A stretch of DNA of 64,000 nucleotides from positions 1 to 64,000 of the forward strand of contig NW_019174031.1 in NCBI RefSeq assembly GCF_001642475.1, read 5' to 3'. Positions 9,812 to 19,145 of this stretch are shown one piece after another. Numbering within the stretch: position 1 is the stretch's first letter; the number at the start of each line of letters is the position of its first letter. The translations under genes and the position numbers were made by a program. Below the pieces are notes generated by a model. It searched no databases. It was given only the letters and a program-made list of their open reading frames with translations, and had not been told where the DNA came from. This DNA comes from Fonsecaea monophora. Its lineage: Eukaryota > Ascomycota > Eurotiomycetes > Chaetothyriales > Herpotrichiellaceae.

Positions 9812-12319
9812 ATGGAGCCTACCCAAGCCAATTTCTGTCACCCTTACCAGCCTTATTCCATCCAGCTAGATTTTATGAGAGAACTCTACCGCTGCATAGA
9901 GGGGAGGAAGGTGGGAATCTTTGAATCTCCTACAGGCACTGGCAAGTCATTGAGCTTGATCTGTGGTGCTTTGACCTGGCTCCGAGACCATGAACAACGG
10001 GCACTTCAAGGTCTGACGGATGGAGGTGAGCCGCTTGACTGGCTTTTAGAGGCTGAAAAAACCACCCAACGTCGTGAGCTACTTCTTGAACGCGAGGAGC
10101 TTGAGTTGAGGCTTTCCAGAATCCGTAGAGAAGAAGCATCCCGCCGACGGCGTCAACACGACGCGAAAGCTTCCAAGAAACCTCGAACTAAGATTCCAAA
10201 CGACGAGGGTAATGCTCCAGATGAGGATGAGTTTACGTTGGAGGACTACGACAGCGAGAGGGAAGAGACGAGCATTGCAAACTACTCAACCGCCGGCCTC
10301 TCGAGCTCAACTCAAGCCCTGCTCGACAAGCTACAAGGCCCAATGAGAACTAATGTTGAAGAACAAGAAGAAAAAGATCGACTTAAGATTATCTTTTGTT
10401 CGCGCACTCACTCTCAGCTCACACAATTCGTGAATGAGCTGCGCCGTGTCAAACCTCCTCCATCCCTTTCTTTAGAAGCTGCAGATTTCGCACACAAGCC
10501 TTCGCTTGAGGAACGAGTTAAACATCTTGCTCTAGGCTCACGAAAAAATTTGTGCATCAACAGCAAAGTTGCAGGACTGTCGTCTGCTTTCGCAATCAAT
10601 GAGCAATGTCTCGAACTGCAGAAGCCTGCCACTCCCAAAGACAAAAAATGTCCCTATATCCCTGCAAGAGACGATAAATCAAAAGTCGAAGATTTTCGAG
10701 ACCGAGTTGTTGCAGAGGTTCGCGACATCGAAGATACGAGTCGTCTAGGCAGGGAAATGCAACTCTGTCCCTATTATGCTTCTCGAGCAGCCATAACCAT
10801 GAGCGAGGTGCTCACGTTGCCCTATCCTCTCCTCCTACAAAGGTCCGCCCGTGAAGCTTTGGGGGTCTCCGTGAAAGACAATGTTGTGATCATTGATGAG
10901 GCTCACAATCTTATGGATGCCATCGCAGACACCTTCTCCATCTCACTGCGTTTGAGCCAGCTCGAAGAAGGTGCTCGGCAAGTTACTGCTTACGCGGGTC
11001 GCTTCAAAAATCGCTTGAAAGGGAAAAATCGTGTGTATGTTATGCAAGTGATACGGTTGCTGAATTCGATGACCGACAGTCTGCGTGGCACGTTGCAAAA
11101 GACGACTTCAACTGAAGTAACTATAACGGCTGCACAACTTATGGCCGGGAAAGGCGTCGATCAGATCAAACCCCACAAACTCTTGCAATACCTACACGAA
11201 AGTAAGCTCTGCCACAAGGTTGAGGGATACTCCGAGATGCGACGAGACCACTCTGATTCGAATCAAGGCAAGGGTGCCTTGCTGCAGTTTCAAAACTTTC
11301 TGATAGTATTGATGAATCCGGACGACGAAGGACGATTCTTCATAAGCCGACATGATGACGAAGTTGTCGTCCGATACACGCTGCTCGACCCCAGAGAGCA
11401 TTTTCGACAAATAGTTCAAGATGCTAGAGCGATCATTCTGGCAGGCGGCACCATGTCCCCCATGTCCGACTATTCGGATTATCTCTTCTCATATCTCGAC
11501 AAAGATCGGCTGCGGACATTCAGCTTCGGCCATATAGTTCCCCCTTCTCACCTATTCGCTCAGGCCGTTGGGAGGGGACCTTCTGGCATTGAGTTCGATT
11601 TCAGGTACGAAATGCGTGGCTCCGAAAGAATGATAATTGAATTGGGAGACCTTGTTGTACGAGTATGCAGCATCGTGCCGGATGGGGTTGTGGTATTCTT
11701 CCCAAGCTACGATTATCTCGCACGAGTGGTTTCAATTTGGCAGCGCCTACCAGCTCCCCGGTCAGTAATGCAAGCGCTTGGTAACGTCAAGGCAACTTTT
11801 CAGGAATCCAAGTCAATCGCTGTCGATCAACTACTGCAGGAATACGCCGCCGCCGTGGATAGCGGGAGAGGGGGCCTGATGTTGTCAGTTGTGGGTGGAA
11901 AGCTTTCAGAGGGCATCAACTTCTCAGACAAACTCGGTCGGGCCGTAATTGCAGTTGGTCTTCCATTCCCAAATGCTAACGGAGCGGAATGGAGGGCCAA
12001 GATGGAACATATTGAGGGGATTCGATATGAGCACTGCAAAAGCCAGGGGAAGACGGAAGCAGAAAGCAGGGCCGAGGCGAAAAGTGCGAGCAGAGGGTAC
12101 TACGAAAACACCTGCATGAGAGCTGTGAATCAAAGCATCGGACGAGTAATCCGGCACAGAAACGACTATGCTGCGATCTTGATGCTCGACAGACGGTTTT
12201 CAACAGAGAGGATATCTCGTAAGTTGCCTGCCTGGATACATGGAAGCATGAACAACAGCTTGCGGGACTGGTCAGACATAGAAAAGGACGCAGAGGTCTT
12301 TTTCCGTGACAAGCGATGA
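9812..12319 (+). CDS. CHL1: ATP-dependent DNA helicase Chl1 (DDX11/FANCJ-type, Fe-S)
   Basis: Superfamily 2 5'-to-3' DNA helicase of the XPD/FANCJ/DDX11 group. It helps establish sister-chromatid cohesion during S phase in the nucleus. It is 835 residues in one exon, close to yeast Chl1. It starts with the Q-motif region HPYQPYSIQLDFM. Walker A is SPTGTGKS (residues 39-46). A long charged insert follows, then motif Ia FCSRTHSQLTQF. Four cysteines at about residues 248, 266, 279 and 318 form the Fe-S cluster site. The DEAH box is in VIIDEAHNLMDAI (about 359-371). C-terminal motifs include GGTMSPMSDY, VVFFPSYDYL, GKLSEGINFSDKLGRAVI and QSIGRVIRHRNDYA (motif VI). The start ATG at 9812 fits the family N-terminus. 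The 3' end faces the next gene. Confidence 0.95.
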   Translation: MEPTQANFCHPYQPYSIQLDFMRELYRCIEGRKVGIFESPTGTGKSLSLICGALTWLRDHEQRALQGLTDGGEPLDWLLEAEKTTQRRELLLEREELELRLSRIRREEASRRRRQHDAKASKKPRTKIPNDEGNAPDEDEFTLEDYDSEREETSIANYSTAGLSSSTQALLDKLQGPMRTNVEEQEEKDRLKIIFCSRTHSQLTQFVNELRRVKPPPSLSLEAADFAHKPSLEERVKHLALGSRKNLCINSKVAGLSSAFAINEQCLELQKPATPKDKKCPYIPARDDKSKVEDFRDRVVAEVRDIEDTSRLGREMQLCPYYASRAAITMSEVLTLPYPLLLQRSAREALGVSVKDNVVIIDEAHNLMDAIADTFSISLRLSQLEEGARQVTAYAGRFKNRLKGKNRVYVMQVIRLLNSMTDSLRGTLQKTTSTEVTITAAQLMAGKGVDQIKPHKLLQYLHESKLCHKVEGYSEMRRDHSDSNQGKGALLQFQNFLIVLMNPDDEGRFFISRHDDEVVVRYTLLDPREHFRQIVQDARAIILAGGTMSPMSDYSDYLFSYLDKDRLRTFSFGHIVPPSHLFAQAVGRGPSGIEFDFRYEMRGSERMIIELGDLVVRVCSIVPDGVVVFFPSYDYLARVVSIWQRLPAPRSVMQALGNVKATFQESKSIAVDQLLQEYAAAVDSGRGGLMLSVVGGKLSEGINFSDKLGRAVIAVGLPFPNANGAEWRAKMEHIEGIRYEHCKSQGKTEAESRAEAKSASRGYYENTCMRAVNQSIGRVIRHRNDYAAILMLDRRFSTERISRKLPAWIHGSMNNSLRDWSDIEKDAEVFFRDKR

Positions 12320-12689
12320 ACAAACCACTATCCCATGGGAAATCCATCTGCTGTTCAGCACGCGTCGTGTTGAACATACCAACTTTACACGAAAGTGCGT
12401 ATTTAAGACGAGGAGGACTATGTATCACCAAACCATCCGACATCATCCCCTTTTCGCCTAACACAATTCAAAATGTGCCGCTCGCAGATTCTTCAAGTAC
12501 CAAATAGCAATGTTCTGTGTGACTAATATGATTATGGAGGTTCACTAAACTGACAGAGACTACTTTGTCATATGAGGTGATCGAGTGTCATCTTGAGAGT
12601 CCATCGATGCCGAAGCAGCCCACGGGCAAGAATATACAGAGATGGTATTCCGCCGACGCCAAAACCCGCAGGTCTCGCAACATTTTGAC
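12320..12689. other. Convergent 3' region between CHL1 and the Cwh-type gene
   Basis: 370 bp of shared 3' flank. Only short frames without coding character are present. Confidence 0.4.
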
Positions 12690-13187
12690 CTACTTACTGC
12701 CTCCGAACCAGCTGCTTATCCCACTCTTTGCCTTTGCGGCCTTTTCTTCCACCGTTTTATCGAACTTGTCGATGGCACTGTTGATCTGACTTCCTGTCTT
12801 CTGGCTAACCTCTCTTGCTTTTGCTTCGGCTTCGGTGAGTTTGGCTTTGGCGTCAGCAGACTAAATGCTGTCAGTATCTCAATCTGCAGGATACGAGGAT
12901 GCGGCTCACAGCTTGGTCAAACTTCTGGCCTGCTTGAGAAGCGATGGCTTCCCCTTTCTTCTCGGCTTCTTTTTCTCTTCCCGGGATTTCACTCTTTATC
13001 TGTGAGGAGAACTTGGAGGCATCGGCTATTCATAAGTTTAGTAAGTCTCAATGTCAAACAGGCGCACAGACCTACCCTCGAGGTTCTTCTGAGCGACCTT
13101 GGGGTTGCCACCAGCGTTATAGAGATAGTACCCGACTCCGCCAGCTACCGCCAGGCCCGCAACAGTAAGTCCGCGGCTCGAAGACAT
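12690..13187 (-). CDS. Small calcofluor-white-hypersensitivity-type protein
   Basis: Small fungal protein of the kind annotated as calcofluor white hypersensitive protein; its biochemical role is unknown. Three exons (13076-13187, 12910-13025, 12690-12860) give 132 residues with every junction in frame. The N-terminus, MSSSRGLTVAGLAVAGGVGY then YLYNAGGNPKVAQ, has one hydrophobic segment (about 8-23) suited to membrane insertion. The rest is charged and helix-forming with a KFSSQIKSEIPGREKE block, then LTEAEAKAREVSQ repeats and the ending ISSWFGGSK. The first two introns leave phases 1 and 0. The donor at 13070-13075 reads GTAGGT, and the last acceptor is TTTAG. Plus-strand frames over this locus are shadows. 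The family is well recognised; wall or mitochondrial placement is uncertain. Confidence 0.8.
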
Positions 13188-13831
13188 GACGCCGAGACTC
13201 TGGGATGTGCTGAAGTGATTCAGGAACGGAGGATGTCTGGAAGTGAACCGCTCAATGGTGAGTGAGTCGAGGAATAACGATACTTAGAGAAGATGTGAGC
13301 TGGGCTAGGTACGAAACGAACCTCTGAAGCTATTGGTGAAGGTCAGCTCGGCGTTCAACAAGGGCTCGTAAAGGCAGTAGTGGTATGATTGCAGCTGCGC
13401 AGGCAATTAAACCTGGCATTGCAGGTGGTGCAGGTGGTCGGTGTCAGTGACATCATTGGCGGCATGGCGAAAATACGAGAATTCAATTCCCCGCGTCATC
13501 TGAAGACGCCAGCCACTCAGCTTTCTGTTCGCGTACGCCGACGACGTAAACACTGCACCGCCGCCCACTGCAGGTGCGCTCTTATACTTTCCCATAGAAA
13601 ACCTACCTACCAAGTCCGGCAATAAACCTCTCCATAATCTAACGCATCACTTTATCATTCCTACATACCATTAGCGCCCCGGTAAAGCGGTCTCGAAAAC
13701 GAACCTCGCAATTTGGGTGCAGGCGCCACTGGTGTAGACTCTTGCTTTGGGTAGTCGTCCAGGCCTTGAACCTCGACTCGGAGTTGAGGCCGGCTGAGTT
13801 GGTTCGCTGAGCGCGCCAAAGTTCCAGAGGC
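13188..13831. other. Divergent promoter region, Cwh-type gene / dysferlin gene
   Basis: 644 bp between outward-facing starts. It includes two perfect tandem copies of GCAGGTGGT at 13421-13438. No gene is seen. Confidence 0.4.
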
Positions 13832-15478
13832 ATGTCAGAAAATGTTTCCAAGATTCTGACTCGTATCACTGCCTATGATGGATCTGCAGCTGATCCGTAC
13901 GACCATGAGATCTCTCTAATCGACAGCACCCGGCCTGTGAACGAACCCCAATCCCACGATGAGCCTCGTTCAAGCTCTCCAAGCTCGAGCGCAAGAGAGT
14001 TGGCAACCAAGGGAACAAGAGAGTCTTTGAAGGAGCACCTTGGCCGTCGGAAGTATGCCAAGTACCAGCAGGACCGATACCCTTCTAAGACGAGCAGTAT
14101 TGTTGCTGTCGACGAACACTCATCACGGCCGGCAACAGCTCAACAGACGCCAGATGCCGGGACACAGGCTGGTACGCAGGAGGTGGACTTTGCACACGCG
14201 GCATCTGTGACAAGAGGACGGAAGCGAGCAGAGAGGAGAAAGCGAGAGTCCAGAAAGCTTAAACACGAAGTCCATGAGATTGACATACTCTACGAAAACC
14301 AGCGTGGATGGTTCTTCTGTGGCATTCCATTTTATTCGCACTCGTCTCTGTTGCCACCCGATCCCAGTCCTTGGTCGACCAAAGATCTGAAGGATTCAGC
14401 TGTCAATATCACCAATGCCCAGGTGCCTGATCCGACCTGGGAATGGGCATGGAACAGCTGGTACGTCGACATGAGCCACGACGTAGACGAGGAAGGATGG
14501 CAGTATTCTTTTGCTTTTGGACGCAACTGGACCTGGCATGGGACACATCCCTGGTTTCACTCATTCGTTCGGCGGAGACGATGGTTACGGAAGAGAGTCA
14601 AGCGGGATGTGCATGACAATTATGGTAGGCCAGGAAGCGTGGGCGATGCCCACCATCTAAACGGCGACTATTTCACCATTCATTCCAAACGAGATCGTAG
14701 TCCGATCAGTGCAGTAGATGGCCCCGGTAAAACCGCGAGACCATCAAGCTTCGTGAGCTTCCCAAGCACAATTGTTCACGACCAACCGCCCGAGGAGATC
14801 AAAGACATTGCGACCCTCCTTACGGCACTAAAGTTTGCGCCCATCGATCGAGAGAAAATTGATGTGGTCAAGAGGTTTGTTCAACAAGGCGGAGAGGAGC
14901 TAGTCTACCTCAAAGACCACATACCGGATATCATGTCCTTTCTCGTTTTCCAGAATTCCAGGAGGCAGCTCCTTTCATATCTTAAAAAGATGGCAATTGA
15001 AGCGCGCGAACACCGGAAGTCCCACGAACAACAGAACAAGCCGGAGGGGGACGCTGAAAGCCGGAGAATCAACAATCTGCTTGCTGCCGTGGAGGCTGCC
15101 GACGCTGAAATTGGAGCACTCGAATATTGGAGCGACAGGAAGCATGTATTGAAGACCAACGATGCTGCAAGTCTGGCGACCCGGCCGATAGCCACCATCT
15201 TCGATCAGCCGAGTCTCAAACCAGCGGCAGATGACAACCCTGTGGAAGAGATCAAAGGAATACCTGAGAAGGCTGACATTGAAGGGGGAAACACGCAGAT
15301 GTTATTCAAACCTGAAAAACAGTCGTCCATTGAGGGCACGCAGGAGCGAGAGAGGGCGAGAGAAAAGGAAGACAAGGGCAAAGGTCGTGCGTATGACAGC
15401 GAGGAGGACGATCAAGTGGAGCAAGACTCGTCTCCGCGATTGGGAACCGATGAGGTTTATGTTCCAGACCAAGACTAG
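13832..15478 (+). CDS. Dysferlin-domain protein (Spo73/Mug65-like)
   Basis: Protein of 548 residues in one exon with a dysferlin (DysF) domain at residues about 150-255. Key stretches are EIDILYENQRGWFFCGIPFY, DPTWEWAWNSWYVDMSHDVD, GWQYSFAFG and WTWHGTHPWFHSFVRRRRW, the Trp/Arg-rich pattern of the family. In yeasts such proteins (Spo73, Mug65) act in meiosis and prospore membrane extension, and related DysF proteins shape ER contact sites at peroxisomes. The N-terminal 150 residues are polar, with a basic RKRAERRKRESRKLKH block. A helical region around residues 320-440 follows the domain (for example ATLLTALKFAPIDREKIDV), and the tail is acidic and disordered. There is no signal peptide or strong TM helix. 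The domain call is firm. The process in this fungus is inferred. Confidence 0.85.
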   Translation: MSENVSKILTRITAYDGSAADPYDHEISLIDSTRPVNEPQSHDEPRSSSPSSSARELATKGTRESLKEHLGRRKYAKYQQDRYPSKTSSIVAVDEHSSRPATAQQTPDAGTQAGTQEVDFAHAASVTRGRKRAERRKRESRKLKHEVHEIDILYENQRGWFFCGIPFYSHSSLLPPDPSPWSTKDLKDSAVNITNAQVPDPTWEWAWNSWYVDMSHDVDEEGWQYSFAFGRNWTWHGTHPWFHSFVRRRRWLRKRVKRDVHDNYGRPGSVGDAHHLNGDYFTIHSKRDRSPISAVDGPGKTARPSSFVSFPSTIVHDQPPEEIKDIATLLTALKFAPIDREKIDVVKRFVQQGGEELVYLKDHIPDIMSFLVFQNSRRQLLSYLKKMAIEAREHRKSHEQQNKPEGDAESRRINNLLAAVEAADAEIGALEYWSDRKHVLKTNDAASLATRPIATIFDQPSLKPAADDNPVEEIKGIPEKADIEGGNTQMLFKPEKQSSIEGTQERERAREKEDKGKGRAYDSEEDDQVEQDSSPRLGTDEVYVPDQD

Positions 15479-15899
15479 TGGTCTGAGAGAGCGAAGTGCA
15501 TTCTTCATTAGTTAGCGTAGGCGTTTGACTGGAGTACCTGGGCGTGGTGAGGTTGGGAGACAAGTATTCCATAGTTGGGTCTGAGGATGATCATCCGTCA
15601 AGGCCGATAATCGGTGGCTGGGGAAGCAATATAACCATATTAGGTTAGCGCCATTGCGGGTCGCGTCGCGACGCGATTTTCGATTTCCTCTTAAATAGCG
15701 AGACAGATCCAATTGCACTCGAGCCAGGAAGTATATCCAAACATACAGGAATGCCGAGCTTGTGAAACTCTCAGTCCTAGTTCTATTCACTCTTCTCGGT
15801 GCAACATACAACTCTGCTCAGTGCTCTTTGACTCTCGCTTTCACAGCCTCAGCGTAGACAGTTGATTTCGAAGCCGCACCTTCCTTCCCCGGTCCAGCG
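15479..15899. other. Intergenic: 3' flank of dysferlin gene, promoter of CDT1
   Basis: 421 bp between two same-strand genes. The main feature is a perfect 16-bp palindrome at 15661-15676, described separately. Confidence 0.5.
15661..15676. promoter_or_regulatory. 16-bp perfect palindrome with inverted MCB-like cores
   Basis: TCGCGTCGCGACGCGA reads the same on both strands. It carries ACGCGA at each end in opposite orientation, 224 bp before the CDT1 ATG. ACGCG(T/A/N) is the core bound by fungal MBF (Mbp1/Swi6-type) factors at G1/S genes, so a cell-cycle role is a reasonable inference. Confidence 0.45.
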
Positions 15900-17407
15900 A
15901 TGGCTCTTTCCGTGCGTGGAACTTCGCATCGGATCAGCAAACGACAAACACCCATCGACACCCGCGCAAAGGTCTCTAAAGCCTCGAAATCTGCCAAACT
16001 CTCCGTCGCCCTCAGGTCGAAATTGGAAGAGGTCGCTCCCAAACCTGTGGCCCAAACCAAGAAGACTCTCAAGCATGTCCCCAAGCGCAAACGTGATGCA
16101 GTGCAGGATGACAGTGAGAGCGAGGCGGGCAGTGTGTATATCACCCAGATCAATAGCAAAAAGGTTAGAGCCACTTTGAGGCGCTTGTTGCAGCTGTGCT
16201 AACCTCTCCTCAGCCCAAGTTGCAACTACCCACGCCTCCCTCCAGCAAGTCCAAAGGCGAAAAAGAGGTCGTCGATATGGACTTCTCCCCAACCCTCACC
16301 TTTCGGCAACTTTCCCTCGACACGGATAATGCCGAGCCAGTTCCGCAGGCTCTTCCTCCAGTTTTACAGGACTTTGTGTCACTGCACGCAGCCTTACTCA
16401 AGGCATTTGCTCTCCACCTTGTACACAATGGCCAATCCACACCAGCCGATTTGGGAAGTCTGATGAGCTCTGTCACCAGGCTTTGGAAGAAACACACCGT
16501 GACAAGGGAGGATATTCAACGGATGCTGGCCATCTACGAGTTGGACGTCTCAACACATTTCAGCGGTCGTCTTCTCAAGCACCAAGAAGGGCCCTTTAGA
16601 CTCACCATGACGGGCGCCGATTTTGTCCGCTACAACGTCGAGTATGTCGGTGCAGGCAGCAATAGATCTTTTATCCCCCGGTGGGATGAGTGTAATCTAC
16701 AAAAGCTGTATGAAGCCGAAATCGAGGCCTGCTGGATCTCTCAGCGGAATAATTCTTCCTGTTGGGTCCATGGGCCAATTCAGAACTTTCCTCGTCTGAA
16801 TTTTGACGTCAGCGTCGAGACCCAAGTACGCAAAGCCAAAGCCGAGACAGCCCGGAGGGAGATCTTGGGGTTGGCATCCGAAGCACAAACCCGTGCAGGC
16901 GCGCAGTTCTCGCTGTACACGAGCAACGCCTCTGAGAAGAATGAGGTCAACAATCCGCAGATTGTGAAAGATCGCACACTGTCCCTCTTAGACCGTGTCA
17001 GAGCCAGAGCGCTTGTCAATTCTGCCGCGACACCTCAGAGTGCGGAAGCCACACTTCGTCGATACGCTGTCGGCCGCATTTCAGAAGTGGTCGAGATCCT
17101 CCGAATGAAACAACAACGCAAATTGAGCACGAATTTCGTGTCATGTGTTCACTCGAGCCCAAGCAAGGTTCGAGGCAAGGTGTCGTTTAGCATGAAGCAG
17201 TTGATCAACGATATCAAAGGCAGTCTGACCGTCCCGATTGGGGATGCTGAACTCAGGATGTGTATTCATATACTGCAAGATGAAATCCCAGGAATGTGGG
17301 TGTCTATTTATACTGTCGGGACCGTTGAAAGCGTTATTCTCAATGGACCAGGACTGAGTGGTGTTGAGGTGAAGAGGATCCTTGACGAGAAAGAGGCGAT
17401 GTGTTGA
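15900..17407 (+). CDS. CDT1: DNA replication licensing factor Cdt1
   Basis: Licensing factor that loads the MCM2-7 helicase on origins with ORC and Cdc6 in G1 nuclei. Two exons, 15900-16163 and 16214-17407, with a 50-bp intron (GTTAGA donor, CTCCTCAG acceptor, phase 0) give 485 residues. The N-terminal 100 residues are basic and disordered (KRQTPIDTRAKVSK, KHVPKRKRDA). The middle winged-helix region includes LQDFVSLHAALLKAFALHLV and IQRMLAIYELDVSTH. The C-terminal winged helix, the MCM-binding part, is at residues about 400-485 (SFSMKQLINDIKGSLTVPIG, MCIHILQDEIPGMWVSIY, VEVKRILDEKEAMC). The start at 15900 is the first ATG of exon 1. The upstream palindrome may link it to G1/S control. Confidence 0.85.
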
Positions 17408-17894
17408 AGGATTCCTCAAACGCATTGTACAAAAGCTAGGGTGGTCAGCAAATTCTCTCGCGTACTTGTCCAGTTTTAACGGTGGCCATGGTTAATGGAT
17501 ATTGGCCCACGCAAGAGATTCTCAAGATAGGGGATATCTGTGTATATAATCTGTAGATAATGCACCTTGCAAAGCGAGGCTTTGGCAGCCGGCGACATGC
17601 CGAAGTCGGCAGATTGTCCAAGTGGTTGTCATCGAAGGGCGCTTCGTTCATCCCCAATTGAACTGCGAATTTAGCGACGTCGTGGCTCACGAAGAGAATT
17701 TATTGTCAGTATTGACTTGAAATTGATAGCGACTTGAATACTCGAATTTTTCGAATCTCAAGTTTTGGGTTGATGAGAGCATCTCACCAGCAGAGCAGAG
17801 CATAGCAGATTAACACTTGACTCCTCCCTCTCCAAGTCAAGCATCGCCAACTCGTTCAAAGAGCAACAAAAGAGAGCCGCGAACAGAACCGAGA
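17408..17894. other. Promoter region of the FMN-dependent oxidase
   Basis: 487 bp between same-strand genes. An open frame leads into the next gene from 17817 but its first codon is TTG, so this part is taken as 5' UTR. No other signal is evident. Confidence 0.4.
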
Positions 17895-19145
17895 ATGTCC
17901 GGCGGAGGTCCAGTTCCGGTGCCTGTAAAGGGCGATGATCCCTCGATCCTGTGTATGGAAGACATCAAAGCAATTGCAGACGCAAAGCTGCCAGAGGTTG
18001 CAAGAGGTAATGTCCATTTGTTGGGTTTAGTTTATATGCCTTGGTCCATCTTCCCCTTCGTCCTCTTCTGCATCTTCGCTTTTACATCTAACACGCCTGA
18101 GAGCGATCAAGACTTCTTCAACTCCGGCTCAACCTACCAAACCACGATTGCCGAAAACAGCTCCGCCTTCTACAAGTACCGTCTCCGCTCGCGCGTCCTC
18201 GTTGATGTCTCCCAGTTGTCCACCTCGACCACCTGTCTCGGGCGGACCATCAAGTTTCCCCTGTGCGTGTCGCCCGCAGGGATCCAGGCCATGGCTCACC
18301 CGGACGGGGAAGTGGCGACGGCCCGGGCGTGTGCGAAGGTCGGCATCAACATGGGGATCTCGAGCTTTTCAAACTACTCAGTAGAGGACGTCGTCGGGGA
18401 ATCCAACGGCGGCGTCAACTACGCCATGCAGATGTACACCATGAAAGACCGGACCCTACAGGAGCGCATCACCCAGCGAGCCGAAGCGGCGGGCTGCAAA
18501 GCCATCCTGCTCACCGCCGACTCGCCCGTGCTGGGCGTGCGGTACAATGAGTGGCGCAACGACTTTCGGACCCCCGAAGGACTCGGTTTCCCCATCCTCG
18601 AGTTGACGAGTGAGATGATCCGCAAGCAGACGCACGACAGCGGCTTCACGGCCTTCAACGACGACTCGCACCACTGGGCCCGCGACATCCCGTGGCTGAG
18701 AGAACGGACCAAGATGCAGATTTGGATCAAGGGCATCGTCACGGCCGAGGACACAGAGTTGGCCATTCAACACGGCTGCGACGGCATCATTGTCAGCAAC
18801 CACGGCGGACGACAACTCGATGGCGTCCCCGCTACCATTGACGCATTGGTGGAATGCGTCGACGCCGCCCAGGGACGCATCCCAATCCACTTGGACGGAG
18901 GCATCAGGAAGGGAACAGACATCTTCATCGCCCTCGCCCTGGGGGCCCAATGCGTCTGGGTCGGCCGACCCGCCATCTGGGCGCTTGCGCACAGTGGACA
19001 GTCAGGCGTCGAGAAGATGCTGGAGATGCTCTATGACGATTTCCGCCGGTGCATGGCGCTTTGTGGATGCAACAGTGTCGACGAGATCAAGAGGAGCTGT
19101 CTGAGCAGGATGGGCCTCGACGGCGTCTTGAGGCGTATGGAGTAG
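17895..19145 (+). CDS. FMN-dependent 2-hydroxy-acid oxidase/dehydrogenase
   Basis: Flavoenzyme of the glycolate oxidase / lactate dehydrogenase TIM-barrel family, oxidising L-2-hydroxy acids with FMN. Two exons, 17895-18006 and 18112-19145, give 381 residues. The 105-bp intron has a GTAATG donor, a CTAAC branch point and an AAG acceptor. It restores the family motif LPEVARDFFNSGS, which the unspliced frame destroys. Catalytic and FMN-site elements are present: SPAGIQAMAHPDGE, SSFSNYSVEDV, MQMYTMKDR, LTADSPVLGVR, WIKGIV, the active-site His268 in VSNHGGRQLDG, and DGGIRKGTDIFIALALGA. There is no cytochrome b5 domain, so it is not flavocytochrome b2, and no C-terminal SKL-type peroxisomal signal. 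Exon 2 looks richer in G/C at third positions than the neighbours. The substrate is not determined. Confidence 0.9.
   Translation: MSGGGPVPVPVKGDDPSILCMEDIKAIADAKLPEVARGNVHLLGLVYMPWSIFPFVLFCIFAFTSNTPESDQDFFNSGSTYQTTIAENSSAFYKYRLRSRVLVDVSQLSTSTTCLGRTIKFPLCVSPAGIQAMAHPDGEVATARACAKVGINMGISSFSNYSVEDVVGESNGGVNYAMQMYTMKDRTLQERITQRAEAAGCKAILLTADSPVLGVRYNEWRNDFRTPEGLGFPILELTSEMIRKQTHDSGFTAFNDDSHHWARDIPWLRERTKMQIWIKGIVTAEDTELAIQHGCDGIIVSNHGGRQLDGVPATIDALVECVDAAQGRIPIHLDGGIRKGTDIFIALALGAQCVWVGRPAIWALAHSGQSGVEKMLEMLYDDFRRCMALCGCNSVDEIKRSCLSRMGLDGVLRRME

Noticed and set aside
18456..18992. 178-codon minus-strand frame
   Set aside because: It is a shadow of the G/C-rich FMN oxidase exon and has no recognisable content.
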